A stretch of 64,000 nt of DNA from Triangularia verruculosa. Taxonomy: Eukaryota; Ascomycota; Sordariomycetes; Sordariales; Podosporaceae. Below are positions 23,613 to 34,107 of this stretch, in pieces (position 1 is the stretch's first letter; the number at the start of each line of letters is the position of its first letter). The position numbers and the translations under genes are program-made. The DNA lies in contig MU863942.1 in the NCBI GenBank assembly GCA_033296885.1, positions 62,001 to 126,000 on the forward strand, written 5' to 3'. A model generated the notes under the pieces. It was not told the origin of the DNA. It did no database searches and saw nothing but the letters and a program-made list of their open reading frames with translations.

Positions 23613-25786
23613 ATGAGGCTTTTGAGGACAGACACATTGGAGCTCGTCGAGTTTGTGGGTCGCGTTCCGCCATATGTCATCCTGTCGCACACGTAGGCCT
23701 CGTTTGATCATTGATCGGAATGAAAATGAGCTAATAAATACCTCGTAAACCAGATGGGGTCCCGACGAGGTGACGTTCCAAGACCTCTCACAATTGTCCA
23801 AGACAGCGCTTCGCAAGAAAGCCGGGTATGCCAAGATCGCAGGATGTTGTGCCCGAGCAATCCAGGACCAGTATGAATATGTATGGGTAGACACCTGCTG
23901 GTAGGTCGGACGGTTTCTTTGTTTCTCCAGCCACACATGTCTAATATGCAGCCAGCATCGACAAAACAAGCAGCGCCGAGCTGTCCGAGGCCATCAACTC
24001 CATGTACAGATGGTATGCAGAGAGCGACATATGCTATGCCTACATGGCCGATGTCATGGCCGACGGGACTTCACACCAGCTCTTCTCTGACACTTCGTCT
24101 GTGTCGAGTTCGAGAAGGGAGTTTAGCTCTCCGCCAAAAGCCCCCTTTCGGACCATACCGTCCATATTGAGAGAATATGATAGGCTGCCTCGAACCTTTG
24201 AGCACTCGAGATGGTTCACGCGCGGTTGGACTCTTCAAGAACTTATCGCCCCGCCACTGGTCGAATTCTACGACCACGATTGGCAAGAGATCGGCACAAA
24301 GTATTCGCTGCGGAGCATCATCGCCAAAGTTACTGGCATCCCCATCTGGGTTCTGGAAGGGGCCGATCCCTCTACCTGTCACGTTGCCGAGCGGATGTCC
24401 TGGGCTGCCAACAGGCAAACCACTCGAGTCGAAGATGCAGCCTATTGCTTGCTGGGTATCTTCAAGGTCCACATGCCCCTGATTTACGGAGAGGGCCATC
24501 GCGCCTTTTATCGGCTCCAAAAAGAAATCATGAAGACAACCGAAGATTATACCATGCTAGCCTGGGGGCTTTCAAAGTATCTGAGCAACAAGCATCATTG
24601 GAAGGGGGTCAATAATGGAGACCCCCGACGCCCCCTTGCAGACGGGCCGATCGATTTCGAGGAACACAATCGCAACCTGTGGACCTATGCCCGTCTGATT
24701 CCCGACAGCAATACCAACTACGGAACGTCGAACCCAGCCTCACCCTCTCTGATGGATGACACGCCGCCACTCATCACGAGCCGAGGCCTTCGAGTGACGC
24801 TCCTGCTTCGGCCAGCAAGAAAAGCGTCGAATCAGCCACCAGGTGGTCGTAACGGTACCACACCTGTCAACGCCGGCGAGTTTCACGCTTACATCAACTG
24901 CAGAACCTCTCGCACTTCCAACATTAATGATCCCTTGCTACCTGTCTGCCTGGTAATCCGCCCAGAACTCAAACGCTCGTCCTCCTCTTCCACCAATGTC
25001 TACACCGGTTCCGATGATCCGGATAGTGCTTTCGTCCTGTTAGATAATCCGGCTGAGCTGGCACAATTTTCCCGGCAGACCATCTACCTTTCGACCGCTT
25101 CCCTCGACGACTCCCTTAGCAGTCTCAACCACCGAATTTCCTCCTTGTCCAAAAACCTGTACATTTTGGACAAACCGCCCGCCCTGCGGCCTGGCGACAG
25201 CACGAAGCCAACATGGAAGATTACGTCATGTCATTCCCACGCCGTGGGTTCCGGTCCTGGCCACGGACACTACGAAGTCCCACGTAAATTCACCGCCGCC
25301 AGCTTGTTTCAGCCCTTTGAGCTTCCTCCATACAGCGTTAGGCTGTTCGCCTTTGAGCTGCCCACTTCCCAAGCATCCGATCAGAGCGACAGCGCCTTTG
25401 GGATCGTGATAGGAAACGGGTGGTGCGACGTGGTCTCGTTGAACGATGTCGAGTTTCAGGCAAAATGGGGGGTCCTGGTGAGCAATGGAAAGTGGAACGA
25501 GGTGAACGCGTTGAAGTACATACAATTTGCGTGTGGCACTTACCATCACCCCGGGCAAGGCGCCAGTACGACAATGATCCCGCACTCAGGGCACATTGCG
25601 GGTATCAACGGGGAAGGGGTGGAGGATTCACATCACAGTACAGGCAACAAGCGACCAAAGGATAGGGTCGTTAAAAAGATCGGCTTTGGGGGCCTAGAGG
25701 TGGCTGTGAAGTTGAAGAAGGTTCGAAGGGTTGATATCAACTCTGAGAGTGCCATTAGGATACAGTGGAGCGCAGTCACAACCTAG
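23613..25786 (+). CDS. HET-domain (heterokaryon incompatibility) protein
   Basis: A predicted 685-residue protein with an N-terminal HET domain (about residues 20-200). HET domains trigger non-self recognition and programmed cell death in fungi. Hallmarks in order: YVILSHTWGPDEVTFQDL, VWVDTCCIDKTSSAELSEAI, MYRWYAESDICYAYMADV, SRWFTRGWTLQELIAP, then VEDAAYCLLGIF and PLIYGEGHRAFYRLQ. The ~450-residue C-terminal half has no domain I recognise. Introns are 23693-23753 (in SHT|WG) and 23901-23955 (in DTC|CID). The start MRLLRTDTLELVEF is the usual HET opening. The tRNA-Gly ends about 330 bp upstream. Confidence 0.94.
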
Positions 25787-28217
25787 GATCGGCATATGGC
25801 AGTACGATGCTACTCACACTCCACGCTTTGAGAGTGTACCAGGCAGGGCTTGTCGGGATACTGTTGCCCTAATCACCGAGTAGATTCGGCAGCCACCTCC
25901 AACTCATCGCTACTATGGCACAATGCCTAATGAATACCTCCTGGGTACCTTACATGAGTCCTTTTGGAAGATGCCGCGAGCCGACCCGGACAGGGCAATT
26001 CTGCGTGATAGAAATCTGAAGTGCAGGTGATGGAGCAGGAGAGATGTGAACGAGGTAGGAGCCGCAGTCGCATAAATACACTTGAAGTTGAGAGCTACTC
26101 TGCCTTCCACCTGCCCAAGGAAAGAGACGATGGTTTCATGCTAAGTCATGGGGACAGGGAGCTGAGACACCCAAACTCGCACTGACGTTGGATTCTCAGG
26201 GGCTCTGGAAGGACTCGGCACGCGGCGCCTCATTCATGCCAAGACTGAAACCCCTGTCCGTCCGAGCTCTGTTTAACTGTCGTGGACTTGGCTTTCTGAT
26301 ACGAGGCCTCAGCATTTGCACCTCGCAAACCGACCGCTGGATGTAAAAGATAAGTCTTGAGGGGTGTTTAGAGTGAGTCAACGGAGTGTAGAATACTTAT
26401 GATGGGCACTAAAGACAATATTAATACGGTATTTTGACAGAAAACATGACATCGCCCCGAACTTAGCTTACCTAATCCAAGGTTGAATCTGCCTCGGGGC
26501 TCGGCAAAAATGATGTTAATGGTGGGGCCGCTTCACGGTTCACAGCAGCTCCGAGTCTCAAAAGAGCCCCATCAGTAAAGTAAACCCTGGCTCATCAGAC
26601 GTTAAAACTCGGATGAAAGTACCAGAAACTAATAATCGTTAAACTTTGAGATGACGAATTACCCACCATGTCCCCGTCTGGCCCATGTCAGGGCTTGACC
26701 ACCTCGATATCAACTCGGAAATCCGGCTCCCTACGTTTGGAGACGGGACCGGAGAGCGTAAGACCTGGAGGACAAGTTCTTCAGATGTAATAAGGTAGGT
26801 ATTTACAAGGTGTGCACAGAGATGGAAAGACAAGATGCGCATAAACAAATACAACCCTTATCTTTTCAAGGTCTGTTCATGATCTGAGGATCGCAGAAGG
26901 ATCCCCACGGTGTGTGATCACCACAACAATACCGGGAGCGATGAGGGCTGCGCCCGGAAGAGAAAAGAAGCTGCCATCACAAATCCAGGTCCGCCCTGCT
27001 GCTCCAGAGCGTCCAAGACTTTTTCTGGAACAAAAAAACGTAAAGCGAGCTCTCGGCCACAATTTGACAGTGGAGTTGGGCAAGTGCCCAGTAGAGAAAG
27101 AAACAAATTCTTGAAACAAGAAGTCGGAGTGTCGAGGTTCCAGGCTCCTCCAATGTCGCGTCCCCTGCGTCGCTGCGACGTCAGGAAGAACTTGGGGGCG
27201 CACAGACGAGGCGAAAGGGGTTTAGTGCGGGGGAGTCAGGAACCCCCCTGAGAGAGGCCACCCCACTGAAGAGCTTTCTTCCCCGCTGGGCCAAGCGAGC
27301 GGCCAGGCCTTTTTGGCGGCCGCTCTTCTTTGGACCTCTTCTCTCAGCAGCCGTTGACATCACGGCATGTCCCGCACCCATCAAAGACGGCAATGCAGGC
27401 ATGGATGTAGCTTTGGCAGACAGTGGTTCGAGTTTTGCGTGTCTCTTGATCCCAAGTATCATGATCATGCTTACTTCATGTTGCGGCGTCCTCTCAGAGC
27501 CCTTCCTTTTGCATCACCTGTGAACACAACCCAGCCGGCATTTTGCTGCCGTCCATGGAAGCAATGACAGCAAAAAGGCTAACCACAACATCTTGGCAAA
27601 GACCTCGAGGAAACCTCAGGGGTCGTATCTCGATGCTTGATGCTTCACACCCCCTGCAGACACCTCCTGGCTTCGTCCTGACTTTGGTCGTGGCATCGCT
27701 GGCTCCCAGGGTCCCGGTGCCCGGGGGTTTGATGCCAAGTCGGGCGAGGAAACATCACCACGCCGGATTAAAACTACCTGGATCTCCTGGCTCACTGCTG
27801 CACGGATCGACCAGGTGTTTCCTTTCTTTCCCGTCCAACCTCTTCCCTCTCCTCCTCTCCTTCACCTCGACTTTTCCTTCTTCCCATTCCTTTCCTCTTC
27901 AACCATCGCCAAGTTCCTCCCCTCTCATCCACAGTGCAAGCGTTGTTGCATGTGGTGAAGCGGTGCTGTTGTCATTCTTTTTTGTTATTATTTTCAATTC
28001 ATCAGCGGAGCAGGATACTCATCGACGATTTTACTTACTACATATTCTCTTTTGCCTTTACAACTGCTTCTTTTTGTTGGAGCGCAAGCCGTTCACTCAT
28101 TTTATCACGGCAGTCATCGTATATCACCATCACGATCGGGATCGTCGGGAACATATCGCCTACCATTTGTGTATATCTCTAGTGTTTTGACCTCAGATTT
28201 GAGAAGGAAAGAGAAAG
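25787..28217. other. Gene-poor stretch of 2.4 kb ending in the promoter of the Val/Thr-repeat gene
   Basis: No coding region can be supported. An open frame at 27543-28190 (plus) is low-complexity and overlaps the pyrimidine-rich promoter tract. The last ~400 bp look like promoter and 5' leader of the gene starting at 28218. Confidence 0.5.
27821..27900 (+). promoter_or_regulatory. Pyrimidine-rich tract upstream of the Val/Thr-repeat gene
   Basis: About 80 bases are nearly all C and T on the plus strand. Such CT-rich tracts precede transcription starts of well-expressed fungal genes. It lies ~320 bp before the ATG, which suggests a long leader (inference). Confidence 0.45.
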
Positions 28218-29876
28218 ATGGGATTTTTCAGCACACTGCCAGTGGCCCTGGCCCTCCTGGTGTCTGTCGCCTCCGCAGGACCACCAGCAGCAGCCCCCCA
28301 AGTGGTCACCGAGACCGTCGTTCACACACAAACAGTGAAGGAGACCGTTCATGTCACGGTTCCCGTCGTTCACACAAGCACCGTCGTTTCGGTATCCCAC
28401 GTCACCGTCCCGACAACAGTGCATGTATCTGTGCCAGTACATGTCACGGTTCCGACGACAGTCCACGTTACGGTCCCCGTCACCCACACGACGACCTACA
28501 CCTCAACATTGGTGTCCCACGTCACTGTCCCTACCACAGTAAGAGAGACTTCGACAGTCCATGTCACCCAGTCAGTACCGGTTCACGTCACCCAGACCGT
28601 CCCCGTGCATGTCACTCAGACAGTGGCCGTCACCCACACTGCCACCAGCACCGTGGTTCACACTCGGACCGAAACGAGCGAGAGGGTTGTTACGGCCACG
28701 CAGGATAGACCGGTCACCGTTCCGATCACACGCACCGCAGTCAGCGAGAGGGTTGTCACGGTCACCAGTGTTCATGTCAGCGAGAGGATGGTCACCCACA
28801 CCGCGGTTGTCAGTGTCCCAGTTACCAAGGAAAAGCTCGTCAGCGTTCCTGTCACCCACGTTGTCAGTGTACCGGTCACCAGAACCGAGACCAGAGCAGT
28901 GACGAGCACTCACACCGTGAGTGTGACTATTCCGGTAACGAGGACTGAGACCAGGGCTGTGACCCAGGTGGTCAGCGTGCCAGTTACGCACACACAGGTC
29001 AGCGAGAAGCTGGTAACGACAGTGCAAGTGAGCCAGAGGCTGGTCACATCAGTCGTCACCCAAGTAGCCACCCACACCGTTAGCGTGCCGGTCACCCAGC
29101 TGGTTACCCGGACCGAGGTCAAGGAGAAGGTTGTCAGCGTGCCTGTTACTCAAGTCAGCGAGAGGCTGGTCACTTCCGTTCAGGTCAGCGAGAGAGTTTT
29201 GACCAGAACCGCCGTCCAGAGCCAGGTTGTCACCCAGACTGTTCCCGTTCACGTCACCCAGACTGTTCCTGTTCACGTCACCCAGACTGTTCCTGTTCAC
29301 GTCACGGTCCCCGTTACCAGAGTCGAGACTCAGGTTAGGACCGAAGTTAGGGATAGAGTGGTCACTCAGACTTCCGTCCACCATCAAACCGTCATGCATA
29401 CTGTAACCAGCACCCAGGTTCAGCATGTTACTGTGGTCCAGCCCGTGGCCGCTCATCCAGTTACCAGCACCAAGACGGTCCATGTCACTGTGAATCAGCC
29501 TGTGGCTGCTCACCCCGTCACCACCACCCAGACGGTCCATGTGACAGTGACTCCTTCGGAATGCGCAGCTCAAGAAACCGCGGCTCCCATCGCCGCCCCA
29601 GCTCCTCACCCTCCTCCGGCGCAGGAGGCTCATCCCATGCCAGCACCGGCGCCCGCGCACCCTGGTGTGGTTCCAGTGGTCATCATGCCACCGGTCCACT
29701 CCCCCATTCCGGTAGCCCACCCTCCCGTTGATGCCCACCCGCCGCCAGCAGCAACTTCGGCAGCGGCACCGGCGCATACCATGACCCCAGTCATGGAGCA
29801 CCAGCCGGCACACACCACACCGACAGTGTACACAAGGCCCCAGAGGAAAGCCATGAGATTCAGGAGAGCGATGTAA
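28218..29876 (+). CDS. Secreted Val/Thr-rich beta-strand repeat protein, function unknown
   Basis: An intronless gene of 552 residues that I do not recognise as a named family. It has a signal peptide (MGFFSTLPVALALLVSVASA). About residues 25-450 are built from alternating hydrophobic/polar units such as VHVTVPV, TQTVPVHV, VSVPVTHT and VSERLVTS, with Val and Thr dominating. This is the pattern of stacked beta strands (beta-solenoid or amyloid-like). There is no Cys in the repeat region and only one in the following SECAAQE. The next part is a Pro/Ala/His-rich stretch (APAPHPPPAQEAH...) and the end is a basic tail (RPQRKAMRFRRAM). No GPI-anchor signal is evident. A structural, wall-associated or adhesive extracellular role is an inference. 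The gene contains 24-nt tandem repeats. Confidence 0.85.
   Translation: MGFFSTLPVALALLVSVASAGPPAAAPQVVTETVVHTQTVKETVHVTVPVVHTSTVVSVSHVTVPTTVHVSVPVHVTVPTTVHVTVPVTHTTTYTSTLVSHVTVPTTVRETSTVHVTQSVPVHVTQTVPVHVTQTVAVTHTATSTVVHTRTETSERVVTATQDRPVTVPITRTAVSERVVTVTSVHVSERMVTHTAVVSVPVTKEKLVSVPVTHVVSVPVTRTETRAVTSTHTVSVTIPVTRTETRAVTQVVSVPVTHTQVSEKLVTTVQVSQRLVTSVVTQVATHTVSVPVTQLVTRTEVKEKVVSVPVTQVSERLVTSVQVSERVLTRTAVQSQVVTQTVPVHVTQTVPVHVTQTVPVHVTVPVTRVETQVRTEVRDRVVTQTSVHHQTVMHTVTSTQVQHVTVVQPVAAHPVTSTKTVHVTVNQPVAAHPVTTTQTVHVTVTPSECAAQETAAPIAAPAPHPPPAQEAHPMPAPAPAHPGVVPVVIMPPVHSPIPVAHPPVDAHPPPAATSAAAPAHTMTPVMEHQPAHTTPTVYTRPQRKAMRFRRAM
29232..29303 (+). repeat. Three tandem 24-nt units encoding TQTVPVHV
   Basis: Three consecutive 24-bp copies differ at one base (CCC/CCT). 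Diverged copies of the same unit occur at about 28566-28625. They show repeat expansion inside the Val/Thr gene. Confidence 0.9.
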
Positions 29877-30880
29877 TGACGGACAGGACTGGGATGGGTA
29901 TGTGGATTTCACCGAAAAAACAGTCATGTTAGCGGCCGGGGCAACGTTGATGATGGACAGGGGGCATCTGGCGGAACAAAATTGACTTCTCTTCGTTTGC
30001 GTTTTCTTGTTTTCCTGCGCGTGTCCTTGAATGGTTTCAAAGACCAAGCATTAATGACTCGAAGCGTTCTATCCTCATTTATATTTATTTTGTTTGTTTT
30101 TCCCTCTTTTTTGTTAGATTTCCCCTCATCTTCATGTACTTGCCCGGCGTCGGGCACACTGGGCAGAGCACGATACAGGACGGAACATTTGAGTCTTCGC
30201 CATTGCATCCCTTACCTACCTACCGTACCTATACCCCACAATGGAGAGGAATATACCTTAGACATTTAAAACGCGCAACTTGTATTGTTTGTTGTTGAAT
30301 GTAGGTATCTGTACAGAAATTCCCACGGTGACGGAACAGCTGACCAGGACCAAGCGACTCCAAAACGGCCCAATGTTTTTCTAGTGCATAATAATTTGTA
30401 CGGCTTGTGCGTGAATTATACATCGGCTCGGCAGATGTCCATCCCGAATCCTCAACGGTCGAGGCTAATGACTAGCTCCCATACGGCAGATGCAACTTGG
30501 CGATCCATTAGCTATCTTGGGCCAATGATTGCCGTTGCTTTCAACGGATAGGCCCGGAGAAAGCACAAATCGTGACGCGGTCCCTGCATCATGGCAACCA
30601 TAAAGGTTGAGATGTCTAGGTATCTGGGGCAAATGCATATCAATGTTGCAGTCGAAAAAAGGCAGGAGGATAATACCTTGTTGCAGTCGGGTGCTCGGAT
30701 GCTGCTGTGAGTTGTGCAAAAATCTCAAGGTATAAAAAAGAATAAAGTGTTGTGCTTGTTCTCTGCAATGGTAGGTATCAGGTATAAGAACCCGAAATCC
30801 TGCCACTGTCCTTCTGGTCCAGATCTCTCCTCTTGTAACAAACACAAGTGTCTGGCTACCAAGCGGGAAGTATCGTCATC
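29877..30880. other. Intergenic between Val/Thr-repeat gene and P450
   Basis: No gene. It contains a run of ACCTACC motifs near 30211-30233 and a TATA element for the P450 (30731). Confidence 0.5.
30731..30739 (+). promoter_or_regulatory. TATA box of the P450 gene
   Basis: TATAAAAAA lies 150 bp upstream of the P450 start codon. Confidence 0.5.
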
Positions 30881-32594
30881 ATGGGTACTATGGCGACTTC
30901 AACAGCCGGCTTCCTCAATACTCTCATGGGTCCCGACACCTACTCTCTCTTCTATCTTCTTGCGCTTTTGTTTGGTGCGATTTTTCTTCGCGACGCAGTT
31001 CGGAATCGGCGTTTATCCCACCTTCCGCACCTCAATCCTAAACCCCTGACGGATCTCACCAAAACACGCATACGGAAACAATTTTTCACCACGTCGTACA
31101 CCATCATTCGTCAATGGTTCCGCGCCAACCCCGATAAACCTGCCCGTATCACCGCAGATGTGGGTGAAGTCATCATCCTGCCCGCCCGACTTGCGAATGA
31201 GGTGAAGAACGACTCTCGGCTTAGCTTTGGGGCATTCATCTACAACTCGTTTCACGCGGATTTACCGGGATTCGAAGGCTTTAGAGAGGGAGCAAGAGAT
31301 TCGAGAATCGTTCAGGCTGTCATCGTCAGAGATCTCACCAAACACCTGAGTAAGTGGCTGTGTACCTACCTATTAACGGCGGTGTGCCGAGACTGACTGG
31401 CGGACGGCATCATTTAGACAAAGTAACGGAGCCCTTGGCCGAAGAAACAAGACTTGCGCTTGATGAACTGTTTCCGATCACGGCGGGAACCGAAACGTGG
31501 AGGTCTGTCGACATCCGCGATACAATCCTGCATCTCATTGCCCGTATTTCTTCACGCGTTTTCCTCGGAGGCGAGCTCTGCCGAGATGACGACTGGCTCA
31601 AGGTTACGCGGGATTACACCGTCGACGCCTTTCGTGCGGCTGTCGAGCTACGGTTCGTCCCCAAACCCGTGCGCTTCCTCGCACACTGGTGGATGCCATC
31701 CTGCCAGAAAGCACGGGCCCATGTAAAGGAGGCAAGAAGAATCATTGGACCCGTTCTTGAACAGAGGAGAGCACTCAAAAAGGCTGGAACGGACACTTTT
31801 GACGATGCCATTGAGTGGTAGGTTCATATCCCTTCCCTTGCTTTGCTCTTGGGAATTCCCTTGCTGAATAATAGGTACACAACAATAGGTTTGAGCGCGA
31901 GGCACAAGGAAGGCCGTACGATCCTGTCACCGCGCAGCTGGTCTTGAGCATGGCGGCTATTCACACCACAACCGACCTGACAGTGCAGGTCCTATCTGAC
32001 TTGGTGCAGCATCCCGAGTTGATAGATGCCCTGCGCGAAGAGATCACCTCAGCTCTTCGGGAAGGTGGCTGGACCAAGAATTCACTTTACAACATGAAGC
32101 TTCTGGACAGCGTGATCAAGGAAAGCCAGCGAATCAAGCCTATCGGCCTTGTATCAATGCGTCGTGTTGCTAGCTCATCGCTGACATTGTCGGATGGTAC
32201 ATACATTCCTAAAGGCGCCACCATTGCCGTTTCAGCCGAACGCATGTGGGATCCAGCCGTTTACCCTGGCGGCGAGTCGTGGGACGGAAGGCGGTTTCTG
32301 AAGATGCGATCAGTCCCTGGCAGCGAACATGTTGCCCAGCTGGTCAGCACAAGCCCTGAACATCTGGGGTTCGGGCACGGAGAACATGCTTGTCCTGGTC
32401 GTTTCTTTGCGGGGAATGAGGTCAAGATTGCGCTGCTTCACCTGCTGCTGAGATATGACTGGAGACTGCCTGAAGGAGCCGTAGCCCCAAAGGCAAAGAC
32501 GTTGGGCCTCAGCCTTGCTGTTGATCCTAGCATGCGCCTGGAGTATCGCGTAAGGAACAGAAATTTGGGTGAACTGGGTGATCTTGAGGTTTGA
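30881..32594 (+). CDS. Cytochrome P450 monooxygenase, ent-kaurene-oxidase-like clade
   Basis: A microsomal haem-thiolate enzyme of 524 residues. It has an N-terminal membrane anchor (SLFYLLALLFGAIFL) and an I-helix oxygen-activation motif AAIHTTTD. The ExxR motif is in KESQR (Glu368-Arg371), and the haem loop is FGHGEHACPGR with ligand Cys458. The overall resemblance (PGFEGFREGARDSRIVQ; GEHACPGRFFAGNEVKI) is to fungal P450s of the ent-kaurene oxidase/CYP68-like group, often terpenoid modifiers. Substrate is unknown, and no terpene synthase or other pathway gene lies nearby. Introns are 31350-31417 and 31818-31888. A second in-frame ATG at 30890 is possible. Confidence 0.94.
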
Positions 32595-32975
32595 TTGACT
32601 CTGTTTTGACCTCGAGGCAAAGGGTACCGTGCGTATGAATAGCTTCCTTACCCTGTTCAAGTTTGATGTGGAAATAGCTTGGAGTGTGTTTGTGTACCAT
32701 AAATTAGTTACCTAGGTACGTGGAAATATTGCGGTTAACATGAAGTGATGCAGAGCTCTCATAACATCTTGGTGAAGCCAAAGAGTTGGTATTCGTTTTC
32801 CATATTCATTGAAGTACGCTACCTACCCGCTCTCCTGTTAAAGGGTTGCGAGACTCAGCCCTCCACCTCGGTAATAAGCCCAAACATCCAAAAGACGGTG
32901 CTGACACAATCCCCATCCCAAAAAGTCAACACGCTAAACCGACGCCACTTCCAAAAAAATCACACTCTCGATCCT
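32595..32975. other. Intergenic between convergent P450 and small membrane protein gene
   Basis: It holds a perfect TACCTAGGTA at 32710-32719. No other feature is seen. Confidence 0.5.
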
Positions 32976-33339
32976 CTATTTCCAGTTCAGAATATTGTAG
33001 GGTGTCCGCCTTGGATCACCTTCTGTCTCGATAAGAAGACTCCTTCGTCTTGACTCTTCCACAGCAGGTGTGTTCTTTTGCGCAAACATCTTGTCGATGG
33101 TGGATGACTCGTGGGAGAGTTGACTTTTGATGTAAGAAATGACGACGTACACTAAAATAAATAACAGAGTCAGTCCAGAACGTCGGCAAAGATAAATAGG
33201 TCAAAGTACCTGATGCTGCGACAACAATGCCAGGGATGACGACATTAGCCGCTACGCCTTTTGGCCGGGCTCTGGGAAGAGAAGAGGGGTTGGGAAAAGT
33301 GGCAGTTGAGAGGCGAGGGGTGGGACGAAAGGCGGTCAT
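32976..33339 (-). CDS. Small single-pass membrane protein with mitochondrial-type N-terminus (101 aa)
   Basis: A spliced two-exon gene, too short to stand out as an open frame. Exon 1 (33339-33210) encodes a basic, Ser/Thr/Pro-rich leader without acidic residues (MTAFRPTPRLSTATF...) and the first part of one hydrophobic span (VVIPGIVVAAS). The intron 33152-33209 has donor GTACTT and acceptor TTTTAG. Exon 2 completes the span (VYVVISYI) and adds a hydrophilic tail ending TPYNILNWK. Joining is exactly in frame, and the splice falls inside the membrane segment, which supports it. The leader suggests import into mitochondria, with the tail in one compartment. I cannot assign it to a named family. 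It resembles in design the small assembly or subunit proteins of the inner membrane. Confidence 0.72.
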
Positions 33340-34107
33340 CTTGAGGTTAGATGTGCTGTGTGTATGTGTCCGGGGTTTGAAGTAGTGATGCTGTTGACTG
33401 GATTATGGGTTGTCACACTCATGGCTGGTTGGAAGGACAGACAAAGCCTTTTAATCTACTTCTATTGCTCTTCCACTCCGTTGGGACATTGTCAGCTTGA
33501 TGGCCAAGAAGCACCAAGAACAGCATCTGGTGGCAGGCATAAGTCCATATTGGCACCAGACAAGCCCAAAGTGTGCTGATGACGTCCGATTCCAGTCCTC
33601 CCTGGTTCGGCACGGACCAGGCCAGTTGCTCGGAATCACACGATGGTGGTGCGACGACCCCACTTTTCGCTGCTGATCGGAGGAATCCAGCTGAAGGCTC
33701 AGCCCAGCAATGGGTGGAAGCTCTCACTTGGCCGTAATTGTCCGAAATGTGTGGGGCTGCTACCACGGAGGGACCCGAGCGGTGGGATAAGATAAATAAA
33801 CCTCAAGCCACGCGACCGATGTTGAAGTGCCCGTTCTTGCTTTTCTTGAGAAGCTCTGTTCGTTTGGGGGCCTTGGCGGTGCTGAGAGCCCAAGATTGGG
33901 GATGCCCGACAGGGGCTGCCAAGATTGGTGTTGGCGGGACCGTGCACGGCTTAGCGTGTCGGGAAAACAGCGGGAAAGGAGGAATAGCAGGCAAACTCAA
34001 CTTCCATACCTACTTCGTAATTGTTCATCATTCCGTCGCGACTCCAAACGTGACGCCGTTTCTGCCACTGTACTAATACCGACTTCAAAGCCATCCATCT
34101 GCCCATC
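33340..34107. other. Intergenic, nothing definite
   Basis: Divergent promoter space between the small membrane protein and the coiled-coil gene. No gene or motif of note. Confidence 0.5.

Noticed and set aside
27543..28190. Plus-strand 215-codon frame before the Val/Thr-repeat gene
   Set aside because: It translates the CT-rich promoter tract into Leu/Ser/Phe runs. Position and composition fit promoter and leader rather than coding sequence.
28340..29540. Regularly spaced repeats resembling a CRISPR-like array at first glance
   Set aside because: They are in-frame repeats of a secreted protein. Repeat length and spacing vary, and the organism is a eukaryote.
29049..30047. Minus-strand 332-codon frame across the Val/Thr-repeat gene
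   Set aside because: Repetitive Gly/Asn/Asp/Arg product is the mirror of the repeat gene, with no signal peptide or domain. It also runs into the 3' flank.
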